Shown piece by piece: positions 1 to 6,322 of a stretch of 8,871 nt of DNA; positions within the stretch are counted from its first letter, which is position 1; each line of letters starts with the position of its first letter. The position numbers and the translations under genes were made by a program. This DNA is from Microbacterium sp. (GTDB taxonomy: Bacteria; Actinomycetota; Actinomycetes; Actinomycetales; Microbacteriaceae). Below the pieces are notes generated by a model that was not told the DNA's origin, ran no database searches, and saw nothing but the letters and a program-made list of their open reading frames with translations. The stretch is from NCBI GenBank assembly GCA_003476465.1, contig DMUE01000256.1, positions 1 to 8,871 on the forward strand. Direction: 5' to 3'.

Positions 1-118
1 CCACGAAACCGCCGAGGACTTCGTCGATGCAGCCGAGGAGGGCGTCCGTGTGTCCGAGCGGCCGTCGCCAGTCCGGTCGGCGCCATCGGCGCAACCGCGG
101 GTCCTCCGATGCGCCCAA
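1..118. other. Left-edge stretch with no supported gene
   Basis: This stretch lies beyond the stop codon of the mannosyltransferase gene. Frames are open on both strands, as expected in GC-rich DNA. On the minus strand the frame directly after the pmt TGA stays open to the edge with mostly G/C third positions (it would read ...HTDALLGCIDEVLGGFV), but it has no ATG or GTG start and no clear Shine-Dalgarno. On the plus strand, a frame beginning HETAEDFVDAAEEG has no stop for over 1.5 kb and runs antisense through pmt, so it is unlikely to be a gene end. I see no terminator hairpin with a T tract. Confidence 0.4.
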
Positions 119-1726
119 TCAGATCCAGCCGAGCATCCAGTTGTGCAGGCGCCAGAACTCGTACGGCACCTCGATCGCGGTCCAGAGCGGGTACCAGAAC
201 ACCGAGACCGCGATCACGATGAGAAGGAACGCCGCGACCACGCCCTGACCACTGGTGCGGCGATCGGGGGTCTCCGTGGGTGCGCCGGCGATTCTGCGCA
301 GCGTCAGCACGAGCGCGAGCACGAGGAACGGAATCATCACGACGGTGTAGAACTGGAAGATCGTCCTCTCGGCGTAGAGCAGCCAGGGCACGTAGGTCGC
401 CGCGACGCCGGACAGGACGAACGCCGAGCGCCAGTCGCGCAAGCGTCCGCCCCCCGGCCATGCCAGGCGCACCGCGAGGAAGACCACGGCCGCGATCGCG
501 GAGTACCAGATCAGCGGATTCGGGATGCTCGAAATCGCCTGCACGCACCCACCGGCGAGAGCGCAACCATCGGTGCCCTGCTCCGTCTTCTCCCAGAACA
601 TCGATGTGGGTCGCAGCAGCAAGGGCCACTGCCAAGCGGGCGAGGCGTAGGAATGCCCGCTGGTGAGCCCGATGTGGAAGTTGTATGTCGCCCGGTGGTA
701 GTTCCACAGCGCGATCAGCGGGTTCGTATCGGAGTCGCGGTCGTAGCCTCCCGCGCTCACGAGCCATCCGGTCCAGCTCGTCAGGTAGACGATCGCGGCG
801 ACCGGGACGAGCAGGAGGAACGTCGCGGGTCCCTGCCGGACGGCGGCATCCGGAAGCCAGCGCGTGATACCCGCCCGGCGACGCGCGAGTGCATCGGTTA
901 CGACGAGGTAGATCCCGACCGCCGCGAGCACGTACAGCCCCGACCACTTGACCGCGGTTGCGGTGCCGAGGGCGGCACCGGCGGCCAGCACCCAGGGGCG
1001 AGACCAGAGCACAGGGCCCCAGGACGGTGCCTCGGGATCGGATGCCGCGAGTGCTATCCGGGTGCGCACGCTGTCGCGGTCGATCAGCACGAACCAGAAC
1101 GCGAGCAGCACGAACAGCATGAGAAAGCCGTCGAGCAGAGCGACCCGGCCGAGCACGATACCGAGGCCGTCGATCGCGAGGAGCAGCCCCGCGATGCTCG
1201 CCCAGAGCGTCGACCCGGTCAGTCGGCGGGCGATGAGGATGAGGACGAGCACGGCCGCTGTGCCGGCCAACGCTGTCGCGACGCGCCACCCCCAGGCGGT
1301 GTCCGCCCCGAACGCTCCGAACCCGAGGGCGATCAGCCACTTACCGAGCGGGGGGTGGACGACGAAGCTGCCTTCGGCGAGGAAGGTCATCGTGTCGCCG
1401 GCGAGGAAGGCCTCATCCGCGCCCTCGGGCCACCGCGACTCGTATCCGAGGTGTGCGAGGGTCCAGGCATCCTTGGCGTAATACGTCTCGTCGAAGACGA
1501 ACGCGTGTGGATGCGCGAGGTTCGCCAACCGCAGCACCGCCGCGAGCAGGGTGACGAGCGCGGGCGCGAGCCAGTGCCACAGGTCGTCCGGCCCGGGTAG
1601 GCCGCGAATGCGTGCACCGAAACGCTCGAACACGGTCGCGCGATCCGGAACCGGCAGCGGTTCGGCGCGGGGAGCTGCCGGCACGGGGCCCGTGGGTGCC
1701 GAGTGGGGGTCAGGGGCCGGCTGCAC
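119..1726 (-). CDS. pmt: Polyprenyl-phosphate-mannose--protein O-mannosyltransferase (GT39, Pmt)
   Basis: The 535-residue multi-spanning membrane protein transfers mannose from a polyprenyl-phosphate-mannose donor to Ser/Thr of proteins being exported, on the outer face of the membrane (known for the actinobacterial family, e.g. M. tuberculosis Rv1002c). Visible support: a Pro/Ala-rich cytosolic N-terminus to about residue 48; a first membrane segment near 52-70; the acidic pair D79-E80 in VFDETYYAKDAW, the first-loop motif holding the catalytic acid; HPPLGK at 124-129; RVALLDG at 194-200; KWSGLY at 260-265; HSYASPAWQWPLL at 358-370; and several further hydrophobic spans, the last near 495-513. 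Length is normal for bacterial Pmt (about 520). The GTG start at 1726 has no Shine-Dalgarno but follows a TAGGCT hexamer by six bases, so the mRNA is probably leaderless. It is divergent from rsmI, an arrangement also found in mycobacteria. Confidence 0.93.
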   Translation of the reverse strand: MQPAPDPHSAPTGPVPAAPRAEPLPVPDRATVFERFGARIRGLPGPDDLWHWLAPALVTLLAAVLRLANLAHPHAFVFDETYYAKDAWTLAHLGYESRWPEGADEAFLAGDTMTFLAEGSFVVHPPLGKWLIALGFGAFGADTAWGWRVATALAGTAAVLVLILIARRLTGSTLWASIAGLLLAIDGLGIVLGRVALLDGFLMLFVLLAFWFVLIDRDSVRTRIALAASDPEAPSWGPVLWSRPWVLAAGAALGTATAVKWSGLYVLAAVGIYLVVTDALARRRAGITRWLPDAAVRQGPATFLLLVPVAAIVYLTSWTGWLVSAGGYDRDSDTNPLIALWNYHRATYNFHIGLTSGHSYASPAWQWPLLLRPTSMFWEKTEQGTDGCALAGGCVQAISSIPNPLIWYSAIAAVVFLAVRLAWPGGGRLRDWRSAFVLSGVAATYVPWLLYAERTIFQFYTVVMIPFLVLALVLTLRRIAGAPTETPDRRTSGQGVVAAFLLIVIAVSVFWYPLWTAIEVPYEFWRLHNWMLGWI

Positions 1727-1732
1727 GCGACC

Positions 1733-1738
1733 AGCCTA
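1733..1738 (-). promoter_or_regulatory. Predicted -10 element of pmt (leaderless start)
   Basis: On the minus strand the hexamer TAGGCT (fits TANNNT) ends six bases before the GTG start of pmt. Transcription starting about seven bases downstream of the hexamer would begin at the G of GTG. No recognisable -35 box is seen, which is common in actinobacterial promoters. The call rests on spacing and on the same arrangement at the HAD gene and metG. Confidence 0.6.
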
Positions 1739-1760
1739 GGGGTGGGGCCGTACGCGGGAG

Positions 1761-1801
1761 CCGGGTCTGCGGGTGCCCCGGGTCTGCGGTCTGCGGTCTG
1801 C
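1761..1801 (+). repeat. Short repeat cluster: 12-bp direct repeat plus three tandem GGTCTGC heptamers
   Basis: CCGGGTCTGCGG occurs at 1761-1772 and again at 1778-1789, a 17-base offset. From 1781 to 1801 the heptamer GGTCTGC is repeated three times head to tail, with a fourth copy at 1764-1770. The cluster lies 35-75 bp upstream of the pmt start codon and about 135-175 bp upstream of rsmI. It could be a binding-site array or a slippage-prone microsatellite; the sequence alone cannot tell. Confidence 0.8.
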
Positions 1802-1923
1802 GGGGACATTCGAGAGGACTGACGGGGCGGGATGTGTCCCGGGAGCGGATTTCGGGGCCGCGAGGCAGCGTCGTTCCTCTCGGATGTACGCCCGCCGGAG
1901 TATGCCGTGCCGAGCAGGAGTGC

Positions 1924-1929
1924 GAGACT
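1924..1929 (+). promoter_or_regulatory. Possible -10 element of rsmI (leaderless start, weak)
   Basis: GAGACT ends six bases before the rsmI ATG, the same spacing as at the three better sites in this window, but it departs from TANNNT at the first base. The only Shine-Dalgarno-like string nearby is AGGAG at 1916-1920, whose 15-base gap to the ATG is too long for efficient use. The leaderless reading is therefore preferred, with modest confidence. Confidence 0.35.
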
Positions 1930-1935
1930 GACCGG

Positions 1936-2784
1936 ATGCTGATCCTCGCCGCGACCCCGATCGGCAACCTGGGGGACGCCTCGCGCCGGCTGATCGAGGC
2001 CCTCGAGACCTCGACGGTCATCGCCGCCGAGGACACCCGAACGACGCAGCGCCTCCTCACCGGGCTCGGCATCACCAACCGGCCGCGCCTGATCGCGCTC
2101 CACGATCACAACGAGAAGCAGAAAGCCTCCGAGATCGTCGACCTCGCCGCAGAGCAGGACGTGCTCGTGCTGAGCGACGCCGGGATGCCGACCGTCAGCG
2201 ATCCCGGGTTCGGACTGGTCGCCGAAGCCGCAACGCGCGGGGTTTCGGTGACGGCCCTGCCCGGCCCGAGCGCCGTGCTCACCGCGCTCGCGGTGGCGGG
2301 GCTGCCGACCGACCGGTTCACGTTCGAGGGCTTCCCCGGGCGCAAGCAGGGCGAGCGTCGAACCTCGTTCGGGGCGCTCGCTCGCGAGCCGCGGACCATG
2401 GTGTTCTTCGAGGCACCCTCGCGAATCGCCACGACGCTCGCCGACATGGCGGGGGCGTTCGGTGCGGATCGTCCCGCGGCGGTGTGTCGTGAGCTGACCA
2501 AGCTCTACGAAGAGGTCAAGCGCGGCGGGCTTGCCGACCTCGCCGCATGGGCCGCCGACGGTGTGCGCGGTGAGTGCGTCATCGTCGTCGGCGGGGCCGC
2601 GAACATCCCTCCGCCCCTCGCCGACGCCGTGACGCAGGTGCTCGAGCTCGTGCGCGCCGGGGCGCGATTGAAGGATGCCTGCACCGAGGTGGCGGCCGCG
2701 ACCGGCCACGCATCGCGCGAGCTGTACCAGGCGGCGCTCGCCGCGCGCGGCCCGTCCGCTCCCGGCCGCAGCACCGCAACCTAG
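1936..2784 (+). CDS. rsmI: 16S rRNA (cytidine(1402)-2'-O)-methyltransferase RsmI
   Basis: This 282-residue cytosolic SAM-dependent enzyme 2'-O-methylates C1402 in the decoding centre of 16S rRNA (family knowledge). It shows the tetrapyrrole-methylase-like fold motifs typical of RsmI in order: ATPIGNLGD at 6-14, AEDTR at 31-35, SDAGMPTVSDPG at 80-91, LPGPSA at 108-113, FFEAPSRI at 157-164 and CRELTKLYEE at 184-193, then a C-terminal helical tail with KDACTEVAAATGH. Length is normal. The frame is open upstream, but family members begin directly at the M-(I/L)-I-L-A-A-T-P-I-G block, which fixes the ATG at 1936. The stop TAG at 2782-2784 overlaps the stop of the convergent phnE2 gene in the palindrome CTAG. 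The divergent pmt neighbour matches mycobacterial gene order. Confidence 0.97.
   Translation: MLILAATPIGNLGDASRRLIEALETSTVIAAEDTRTTQRLLTGLGITNRPRLIALHDHNEKQKASEIVDLAAEQDVLVLSDAGMPTVSDPGFGLVAEAATRGVSVTALPGPSAVLTALAVAGLPTDRFTFEGFPGRKQGERRTSFGALAREPRTMVFFEAPSRIATTLADMAGAFGADRPAAVCRELTKLYEEVKRGGLADLAAWAADGVRGECVIVVGGAANIPPPLADAVTQVLELVRAGARLKDACTEVAAATGHASRELYQAALAARGPSAPGRSTAT
2781..2784. other. Tail-to-tail stop codon overlap (CTAG) of rsmI and phnE2
   Basis: The palindrome CTAG supplies the TAG stop of rsmI on the plus strand (2782-2784) and the TAG stop of phnE2 on the minus strand (2783-2781). The two convergent genes thus end within the same four bases, leaving no intergenic space for a terminator, so any 3' end must lie inside the opposing coding sequence. 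Confidence 0.9.
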
Positions 2785-3641
2785 AGCAGCACGGCTCCCC
2801 GCGCCGTTCCGGCATCGCCGTCGATGATGCGGTGCCGGACCGCGGCCGAGAGCTGGTCGACGATGATCGTGACGACGATCGTCACGACGAGTGCGATGCC
2901 GAGGCGCGCCCATTCGCGCCCGTTGAAGAGCTGGTCGAGCAGGAAACCGATGCCGCCGAGTCCCAGCGCCCCCAGGATGGCGCCCGCGCGGATGTTGATC
3001 TCGAACCGGTACAGCCAGAACGCGATCACCTCGGGCAGCACCTGCGGTAGCATCCCCCAGCGCAGGACCGAGAGCGCGGACGCCCCGGTCGCCCGGAGTG
3101 CCTCGACGGGTCCCGGGCGAAGCCCCTCGATCGCCTCGCTGGTCAGTTTTCCGAGGGTGCCGACTGAGCCGATCCCGAGCGCGATCGCCCCGGCGGACGG
3201 CTCGAAACCGTAGAGCGGGAGCAGAAAGACGATGGCGATGATGAACTCGGGGATCGCGCGGATGACGTTCAGGATCGTGCGCACGATGCCGACGATCCAT
3301 GCGGGGGCGACGTTGCGCGCGGCGAGGAAGCCGAGGGGCAGCGAGAGCACCGCACCGATCAGCGTGCCGACCCACGCGATGTAGACCGAGTCGAGCATGA
3401 ACTCCAGCGAGATGCTCCACCAGCCGCTCTGCGGCTCCTCCAGCGGATTCAGGAAGAGGCCCTGCGAGAGCAGGCCGACGTACGTGACGACCGCCTCCGG
3501 CAGCCCGAGCAAGCGTGCCCAATCGGCGTCCAACAGCCAGACGCACGCGAGTACGGCGAGCGCGGCGGCGACGAAGCCGATCGTCGCCGGAAGCTTGGAC
3601 GGCGGGGTAGGACGGGTGCCGGCGGCCGGTGCCGCGGACAT
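2781..3641 (-). CDS. phnE2: Phosphonate/phosphite/phosphate-type ABC transporter permease, second subunit
   Basis: This 286-residue inner-membrane permease belongs to the PhnE family. After a short Pro/Ala-rich N-terminus it has a hydrophobic segment near 20-36, then the core transport domain from about residue 85 with SVYIAWVGTLIGAVLSLPLGFLAARN, IRAIPEFIIAIVFLLPL near 127-143, GKLTSEAIEGLRPGPVEALRATGA around 164-187, and an EAA-type loop (EALRATGA through LPQVLPEV, 180-205) that docks on the ATPase. INIRAGAILGALGLGGIGF at 215-233 is also characteristic. The ATG at 3641 overlaps the phnE1 stop by one base (TGATG), with an AGAGG string upstream, so translation is likely coupled. It is clearly related to phnE1 but not a recent duplicate, so the pair probably forms a heterodimeric channel. 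Confidence 0.93.
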   Translation of the reverse strand: MSAAPAAGTRPTPPSKLPATIGFVAAALAVLACVWLLDADWARLLGLPEAVVTYVGLLSQGLFLNPLEEPQSGWWSISLEFMLDSVYIAWVGTLIGAVLSLPLGFLAARNVAPAWIVGIVRTILNVIRAIPEFIIAIVFLLPLYGFEPSAGAIALGIGSVGTLGKLTSEAIEGLRPGPVEALRATGASALSVLRWGMLPQVLPEVIAFWLYRFEINIRAGAILGALGLGGIGFLLDQLFNGREWARLGIALVVTIVVTIIVDQLSAAVRHRIIDGDAGTARGAVLL

Positions 3642-4441
3642 CAGATCAGCCTCTTCCGGACGATTCGCGAGACAACGTCGAGCGCGATCACGATGATGAT
3701 CAGCCCGACCACCATCGCCGAAACGTTGTCGTAGTTGAAGCGTGCGCGTTCGACCGCGATGACGGCGCCGATCCCGCCCGCACCCACGAGGCCCATGATC
3801 GCCGAGGCGCGCAGGTTGAGTTCGAAGACGTAGAGGACGTACGAGAGGTATCCGGGCCAGATCTGGGGAAGGACCGCGGTGATCGAGCGCTGCGTCGTCG
3901 TCGCGCCGGCGGCATCCGCAGCCTCGAGCGGCCCGCGGTCGACCGAGTCGATCGTCTCGCTTGTGAGCTTGGCTATGATGCCGACGTTGAAGATCGCGAG
4001 GGCGAGGAATCCGGCGAGCGTCCCGGTGCTCACGAGGGCGACCATCAGGTAGGCGTAACCGATCTCGGGCAGCGACCGGAGGACCGAGAGGAACCACCGC
4101 ACGACCCGGACGAACCATCGCGAGCGGTTCGTCGCGTGCGAGGCGAGAAGCGCGAAGAACAGACCGATCAGCGCGCCGACGAGGGTGGCGAGGATCGCCA
4201 TCACGAGTGTCTCCACCCACGCATCCCACACCCGGAACAGGAACTCCCAGTTGGGGTTCAGATACGCCGCGACGATGCCCCACGCCCGGGGATTGCCCTC
4301 GATGATCGGAGCGAGGGTGAAGTCGATCTGGATCGCCGACCAGAAGGTGAGCAGCACGGCGATGACGCCGACGACGAGGAAGAACGGCCGCGGCCGCGGT
4401 TTGCGCGGTCGTGCGGGCTGCGCCGCGACGGGGGCATTCAC
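3641..4441 (-). CDS. phnE1: Phosphonate/phosphite/phosphate-type ABC transporter permease, first subunit
   Basis: This 266-residue membrane protein of the PhnE family starts with a very basic Pro/Arg tail (RPRKPRPRP) before a hydrophobic helix near 19-38. Core family features follow: WDAWVETLVMAILATLVGALIGLFFALLASH from about 72, VLRSLPEIGYAYLMVALV near 120-137, IIAKLTSETIDSVDRGPLEAADAAGA at 155-180, the EAA-type coupling loop (EAADAAGA through LPQIWPGY, 173-198), and LNLRASAIMGLVGAGGIGAVI at 209-229. The start is GTG at 4441, which overlaps the phnC stop in GTGA; no in-frame ATG fits better and no strong Shine-Dalgarno is present, so translation is probably coupled to phnC. The stop overlaps the next start by one base. 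With phnE2 it would form the membrane channel of the importer. Confidence 0.92.
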   Translation of the reverse strand: MNAPVAAQPARPRKPRPRPFFLVVGVIAVLLTFWSAIQIDFTLAPIIEGNPRAWGIVAAYLNPNWEFLFRVWDAWVETLVMAILATLVGALIGLFFALLASHATNRSRWFVRVVRWFLSVLRSLPEIGYAYLMVALVSTGTLAGFLALAIFNVGIIAKLTSETIDSVDRGPLEAADAAGATTTQRSITAVLPQIWPGYLSYVLYVFELNLRASAIMGLVGAGGIGAVIAVERARFNYDNVSAMVVGLIIIVIALDVVSRIVRKRLI

Positions 4442-5268
4442 TCGTCGTCCATCGGAGGGTCGACCAGGCGCTCGGTCTCGAGCTCGTCCGTCGCGTCGAG
4501 GGGTGCATCGGGCAGGATATCGTCTGAGTTCAGGCGACGACCATAGATCTGCGCGAAGACCTCTTCGTTCGTCTCGGCCGGACTCCCGTCGAAGACAACC
4601 CTGCCGTCGCGCATGCCGATGATGCGTTCGGCATAGGTCGTCGCCAGGTCGAGGAAGTGCAGGTTCACGACGGTCGTGATCCCGAGGTCGCGGTTGATGC
4701 GCTGCAGATCGCGCATCACGAGGTTGGCGGTCGGGGGATCGAGAGACGCGACCGGCTCGTCGGCGAGGATGACCCTCGGCTGCTGCGCGAGGGCGCGGGC
4801 GATTGCGACGCGCTGCTGCTGGCCCCCGGAGAGCGAGGAGGCGCGCGTGTACGCCTTCTCGACGATGTTCACGCGCTCCAGCGCCTGGAACGCGATCTCG
4901 GTGTCGGAGGCCTTCCAGAGGCCGAGCAGAGCACGCCATGTCGGGGTCGCATGCAGCCGACCGGTCAGCACGTTGTTCAGCACGCTCGCGCGCTCGACCA
5001 GATTGAAGGCCTGGAAGATCATGCCGACGCGGGTGCGCAGGTGCCGGAGGCGTCTGCCCCGGGCGCCGTTGACGCGCTCGCCGTCGACCTCGAGAGTGCC
5101 GCCCGAGACTGGCACGATGCCGTTGATGCATCGGACGAGCGTGGACTTACCGGCTCCGGAGAGGCCGACGACGACGACGAACTGCCCGGCGGGGATGTCG
5201 AGCGTGACGCCGTCCAACCCCTTCGTCCCGCCCGGGTAGACGACCGAGACATCTTCAAATCGGATCAC
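4438..5268 (-). CDS. phnC: Phosphonate/phosphite/phosphate-type ABC transporter ATP-binding protein
   Basis: This 276-residue cytosolic ATPase powers the importer. All ABC elements are visible: Walker A GLSGAGKST at 35-43, Q-loop Q86 in MIFQAFNL, signature LSGGQ at 146-150, Walker B VILADEP at 166-172 with catalytic E171, D-loop SLD at 175-177 and switch His H204 in VNLHFLDLA. The phrase VNIVEKAYTRASSLSGGQQQRVAIARAL, the intervening helical region and TTVVNLHFLD are typical of PhnC. I chose GTG at 5268 because VIRFEDVSVVYPGG matches the usual N-terminus, with a GAAAG string eight bases upstream; the longer open frame reaching into phnD is not family-like. An unusual acidic tail (about 255-276, LDATDELETERLVDPPMDDE) follows the ATPase core. 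The stop overlaps the phnE1 start. Confidence 0.95.
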   Translation of the reverse strand: MIRFEDVSVVYPGGTKGLDGVTLDIPAGQFVVVVGLSGAGKSTLVRCINGIVPVSGGTLEVDGERVNGARGRRLRHLRTRVGMIFQAFNLVERASVLNNVLTGRLHATPTWRALLGLWKASDTEIAFQALERVNIVEKAYTRASSLSGGQQQRVAIARALAQQPRVILADEPVASLDPPTANLVMRDLQRINRDLGITTVVNLHFLDLATTYAERIIGMRDGRVVFDGSPAETNEEVFAQIYGRRLNSDDILPDAPLDATDELETERLVDPPMDDE

Positions 5269-5327
5269 GGGTGGTGCTTTCTGATGAGAGGGGTTCGGCC
5301 GGCGTGTACCGGCCGAACCCCCGGGTG
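5269..5327 (-). promoter_or_regulatory. phnD-phnC intergenic region with stem-loop
   Basis: This 59-base gap is the only sizeable gap inside the transporter operon. It contains a perfect inverted repeat at 5290-5321: a 13-bp stem (GGGGTTCGGCCGG with its complement) around a 6-base loop. In the mRNA the hairpin starts six bases after the phnD stop and ends 21 bases before the phnC start. No run of T follows, so a classic intrinsic terminator is not supported. The position suits a partial terminator or an RNA-stabilising hairpin that raises binding-protein levels over the membrane complex. Confidence 0.75.
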
Positions 5328-6311
5328 TCACTCCTCGCCGAAGTTCTGCTCGACCTGACGGGCTGCGTCCAGCGCGTCCAGGTCGGCGGGGGCGAACCCG
5401 TCGATGTTGTACACCGCGTCGAGGATGGCGAGGCCGTCCTCGGTCTCCGCGATCGCCATGAACGCGTCGGTGATGCGCTCCTGCCACTCATCAGAGAGGT
5501 CCGATGAGACCGCGATGCCGTCGTTCGGGATGTCGTCCGACCACGCGAAGACCGTCACGTCGGTGCCGATCGTGGGACGCTCCTCGACGACCTCGGTGCG
5601 CGCGTCGTTGAAGCTCACACCGACGCTGGCGCTGCCGTCCGCGACGGCGAGAACAGCGTTGGGGTGGCCGCCCGCGAAGAACGCGCCGTTGAGCGCGAAC
5701 GGGTCCAGTCCCGCCTCCTGCAGCTGGGTCGCCGGGTAGTAGTAGCCCGACGCGCTTCCCTCATCGACGAAGGCGATGGTCTCGTCCTGCGTGATCTCGG
5801 CGAGCGAGTCCTCGCCGACCGGGCCGCCCTCGGCGCTGTCGGTGCCGTTGCAGAACGTGTACCCCTCGTCGTCCGTCACGATCTCGTCCAGACAGAACCG
5901 GTCGGGATCGTTCGTGAACCACTGTGTGACATAGGTGCTCGAGCCGTAGCGGACCGACTGGAGGATCGGAACCGCACCGGCCTCGTCGGCGGCCTGGACA
6001 AGCGCGATCGGGCCGAACATGCCGATCTGCGCCTGACCGGCCTGCATCGCGGTGACGAGCGCGGTGTAGTCCGTGGTGACCTCAGCCGTGACCGGGATGC
6101 CGAGCTCATCCGACAGCAGCGTGCCGAGCTCCTCGGCGTCGAGAACGAGCTGATCGACGTCCTGCGAGGGGACGAGCCCGAGGACCAGTTCGGTCGGGTC
6201 GTTGCCCGCCGCATCGTCCGAGCCCTGGTCCGTCCCGCCGCCGGCGCAGCCGGCGAGGACGAGGACCGTGGCGGCAGCGGCGGCGAGCGTCGCAGGCATC
6301 CTGAGTTCCAT
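5328..6311 (-). CDS. phnD: PhnD-family substrate-binding lipoprotein of the phosphonate/phosphite/phosphate importer
   Basis: This 327-residue lipoprotein captures the ligand outside the membrane for PhnC/PhnE1/PhnE2. The signal peptide MELRMPATLA... ends in lipobox LAGC with lipidated Cys22. A short linker precedes the binding domain: LVLGLVPSQDVDQL from 42, DYTALVTAMQAGQAQIGMFGP at 81-101, DEGSASGYYYP at 183-193, GGHPNAVLAVADGSASVG at 214-231, and PNDGIAVSSDL near 262-272. Compared by eye with E. coli PhnD as I remember it, Y82, Y127, S186, H216 and D236 fall at ligand-contact positions, while the contact Thr next to that Ser is Ala187. About 25 extra residues near 137-168 include Cys140 and Cys154, which could form a disulfide. 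The ATG at 6311 is set by a strong Shine-Dalgarno. Phosphonate, phosphite or phosphate cannot be told apart from this sequence. Confidence 0.93.
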   Translation of the reverse strand: MELRMPATLAAAAATVLVLAGCAGGGTDQGSDDAAGNDPTELVLGLVPSQDVDQLVLDAEELGTLLSDELGIPVTAEVTTDYTALVTAMQAGQAQIGMFGPIALVQAADEAGAVPILQSVRYGSSTYVTQWFTNDPDRFCLDEIVTDDEGYTFCNGTDSAEGGPVGEDSLAEITQDETIAFVDEGSASGYYYPATQLQEAGLDPFALNGAFFAGGHPNAVLAVADGSASVGVSFNDARTEVVEERPTIGTDVTVFAWSDDIPNDGIAVSSDLSDEWQERITDAFMAIAETEDGLAILDAVYNIDGFAPADLDALDAARQVEQNFGEE

Positions 6312-6315
6312 GTGT

Positions 6316-6322
6316 TCCTCCT
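6316..6322 (-). promoter_or_regulatory. Strong ribosome binding site of phnD
   Basis: AGGAGGA on the minus strand lies a few bases before the ATG at 6311 and is the only near-perfect Shine-Dalgarno in the window. It decides the start over the in-frame Met5 codon, which would be too far away, and it implies a real 5' UTR for this transcript, unlike the neighbouring genes. Confidence 0.85.

Larger units (their letters stand above)
1727..1935. other. Divergent pmt/rsmI intergenic region
   Basis: This 209-bp spacer separates two divergently transcribed genes and should carry both promoters. It holds the predicted pmt -10 at its left end, the GGTCTGC repeat cluster at 1761-1801, and a weak rsmI -10 at its right end. 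The middle part (about 1805-1915) contains only a short imperfect hairpin (GGGA-TGTG-TCCC near 1829-1840) and no gene or convincing operator. Confidence 0.6.

Noticed and set aside
1..118. Extension or in-frame stop read-through of pmt into the left edge
   Set aside because: The frame stays open after the TGA, but Pmt proteins normally end near this point with a Trp-rich tail (here HNWMLGWI), so the stop is taken as genuine.
50..1600. A 516-codon open frame on the plus strand antisense to pmt
   Set aside because: Its translation is a low-complexity Arg/Glu/Asp/His-rich string with no domain, as produced by the complement of GC-rich membrane-protein codons; the opposite strand encodes an unmistakable Pmt.
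1387..3546. A 719-codon minus-strand frame crossing pmt, rsmI and phnE2
   Set aside because: It runs across three well-supported genes in other frames, is Arg/Pro-rich and shows no family motif; it is a shadow of high GC content.
3641..4441. phnE1/phnE2 as a single permease gene broken by a frameshift
   Set aside because: Each frame encodes its own full set of PhnE motifs and its own EAA loop, so these are two complete permeases, not fragments.
5290..5321. Intrinsic transcription terminator after phnD
   Set aside because: The stem is perfect, but neither strand shows a following T run and phnC continues 21 bases later; kept as a stem-loop of unknown role instead.
5269..5487. Longer N-terminus for PhnC reaching into phnD
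   Set aside because: The extra residues are Arg/Gly-rich shadow sequence overlapping phnD; the family N-terminus fits GTG at 5268 directly.
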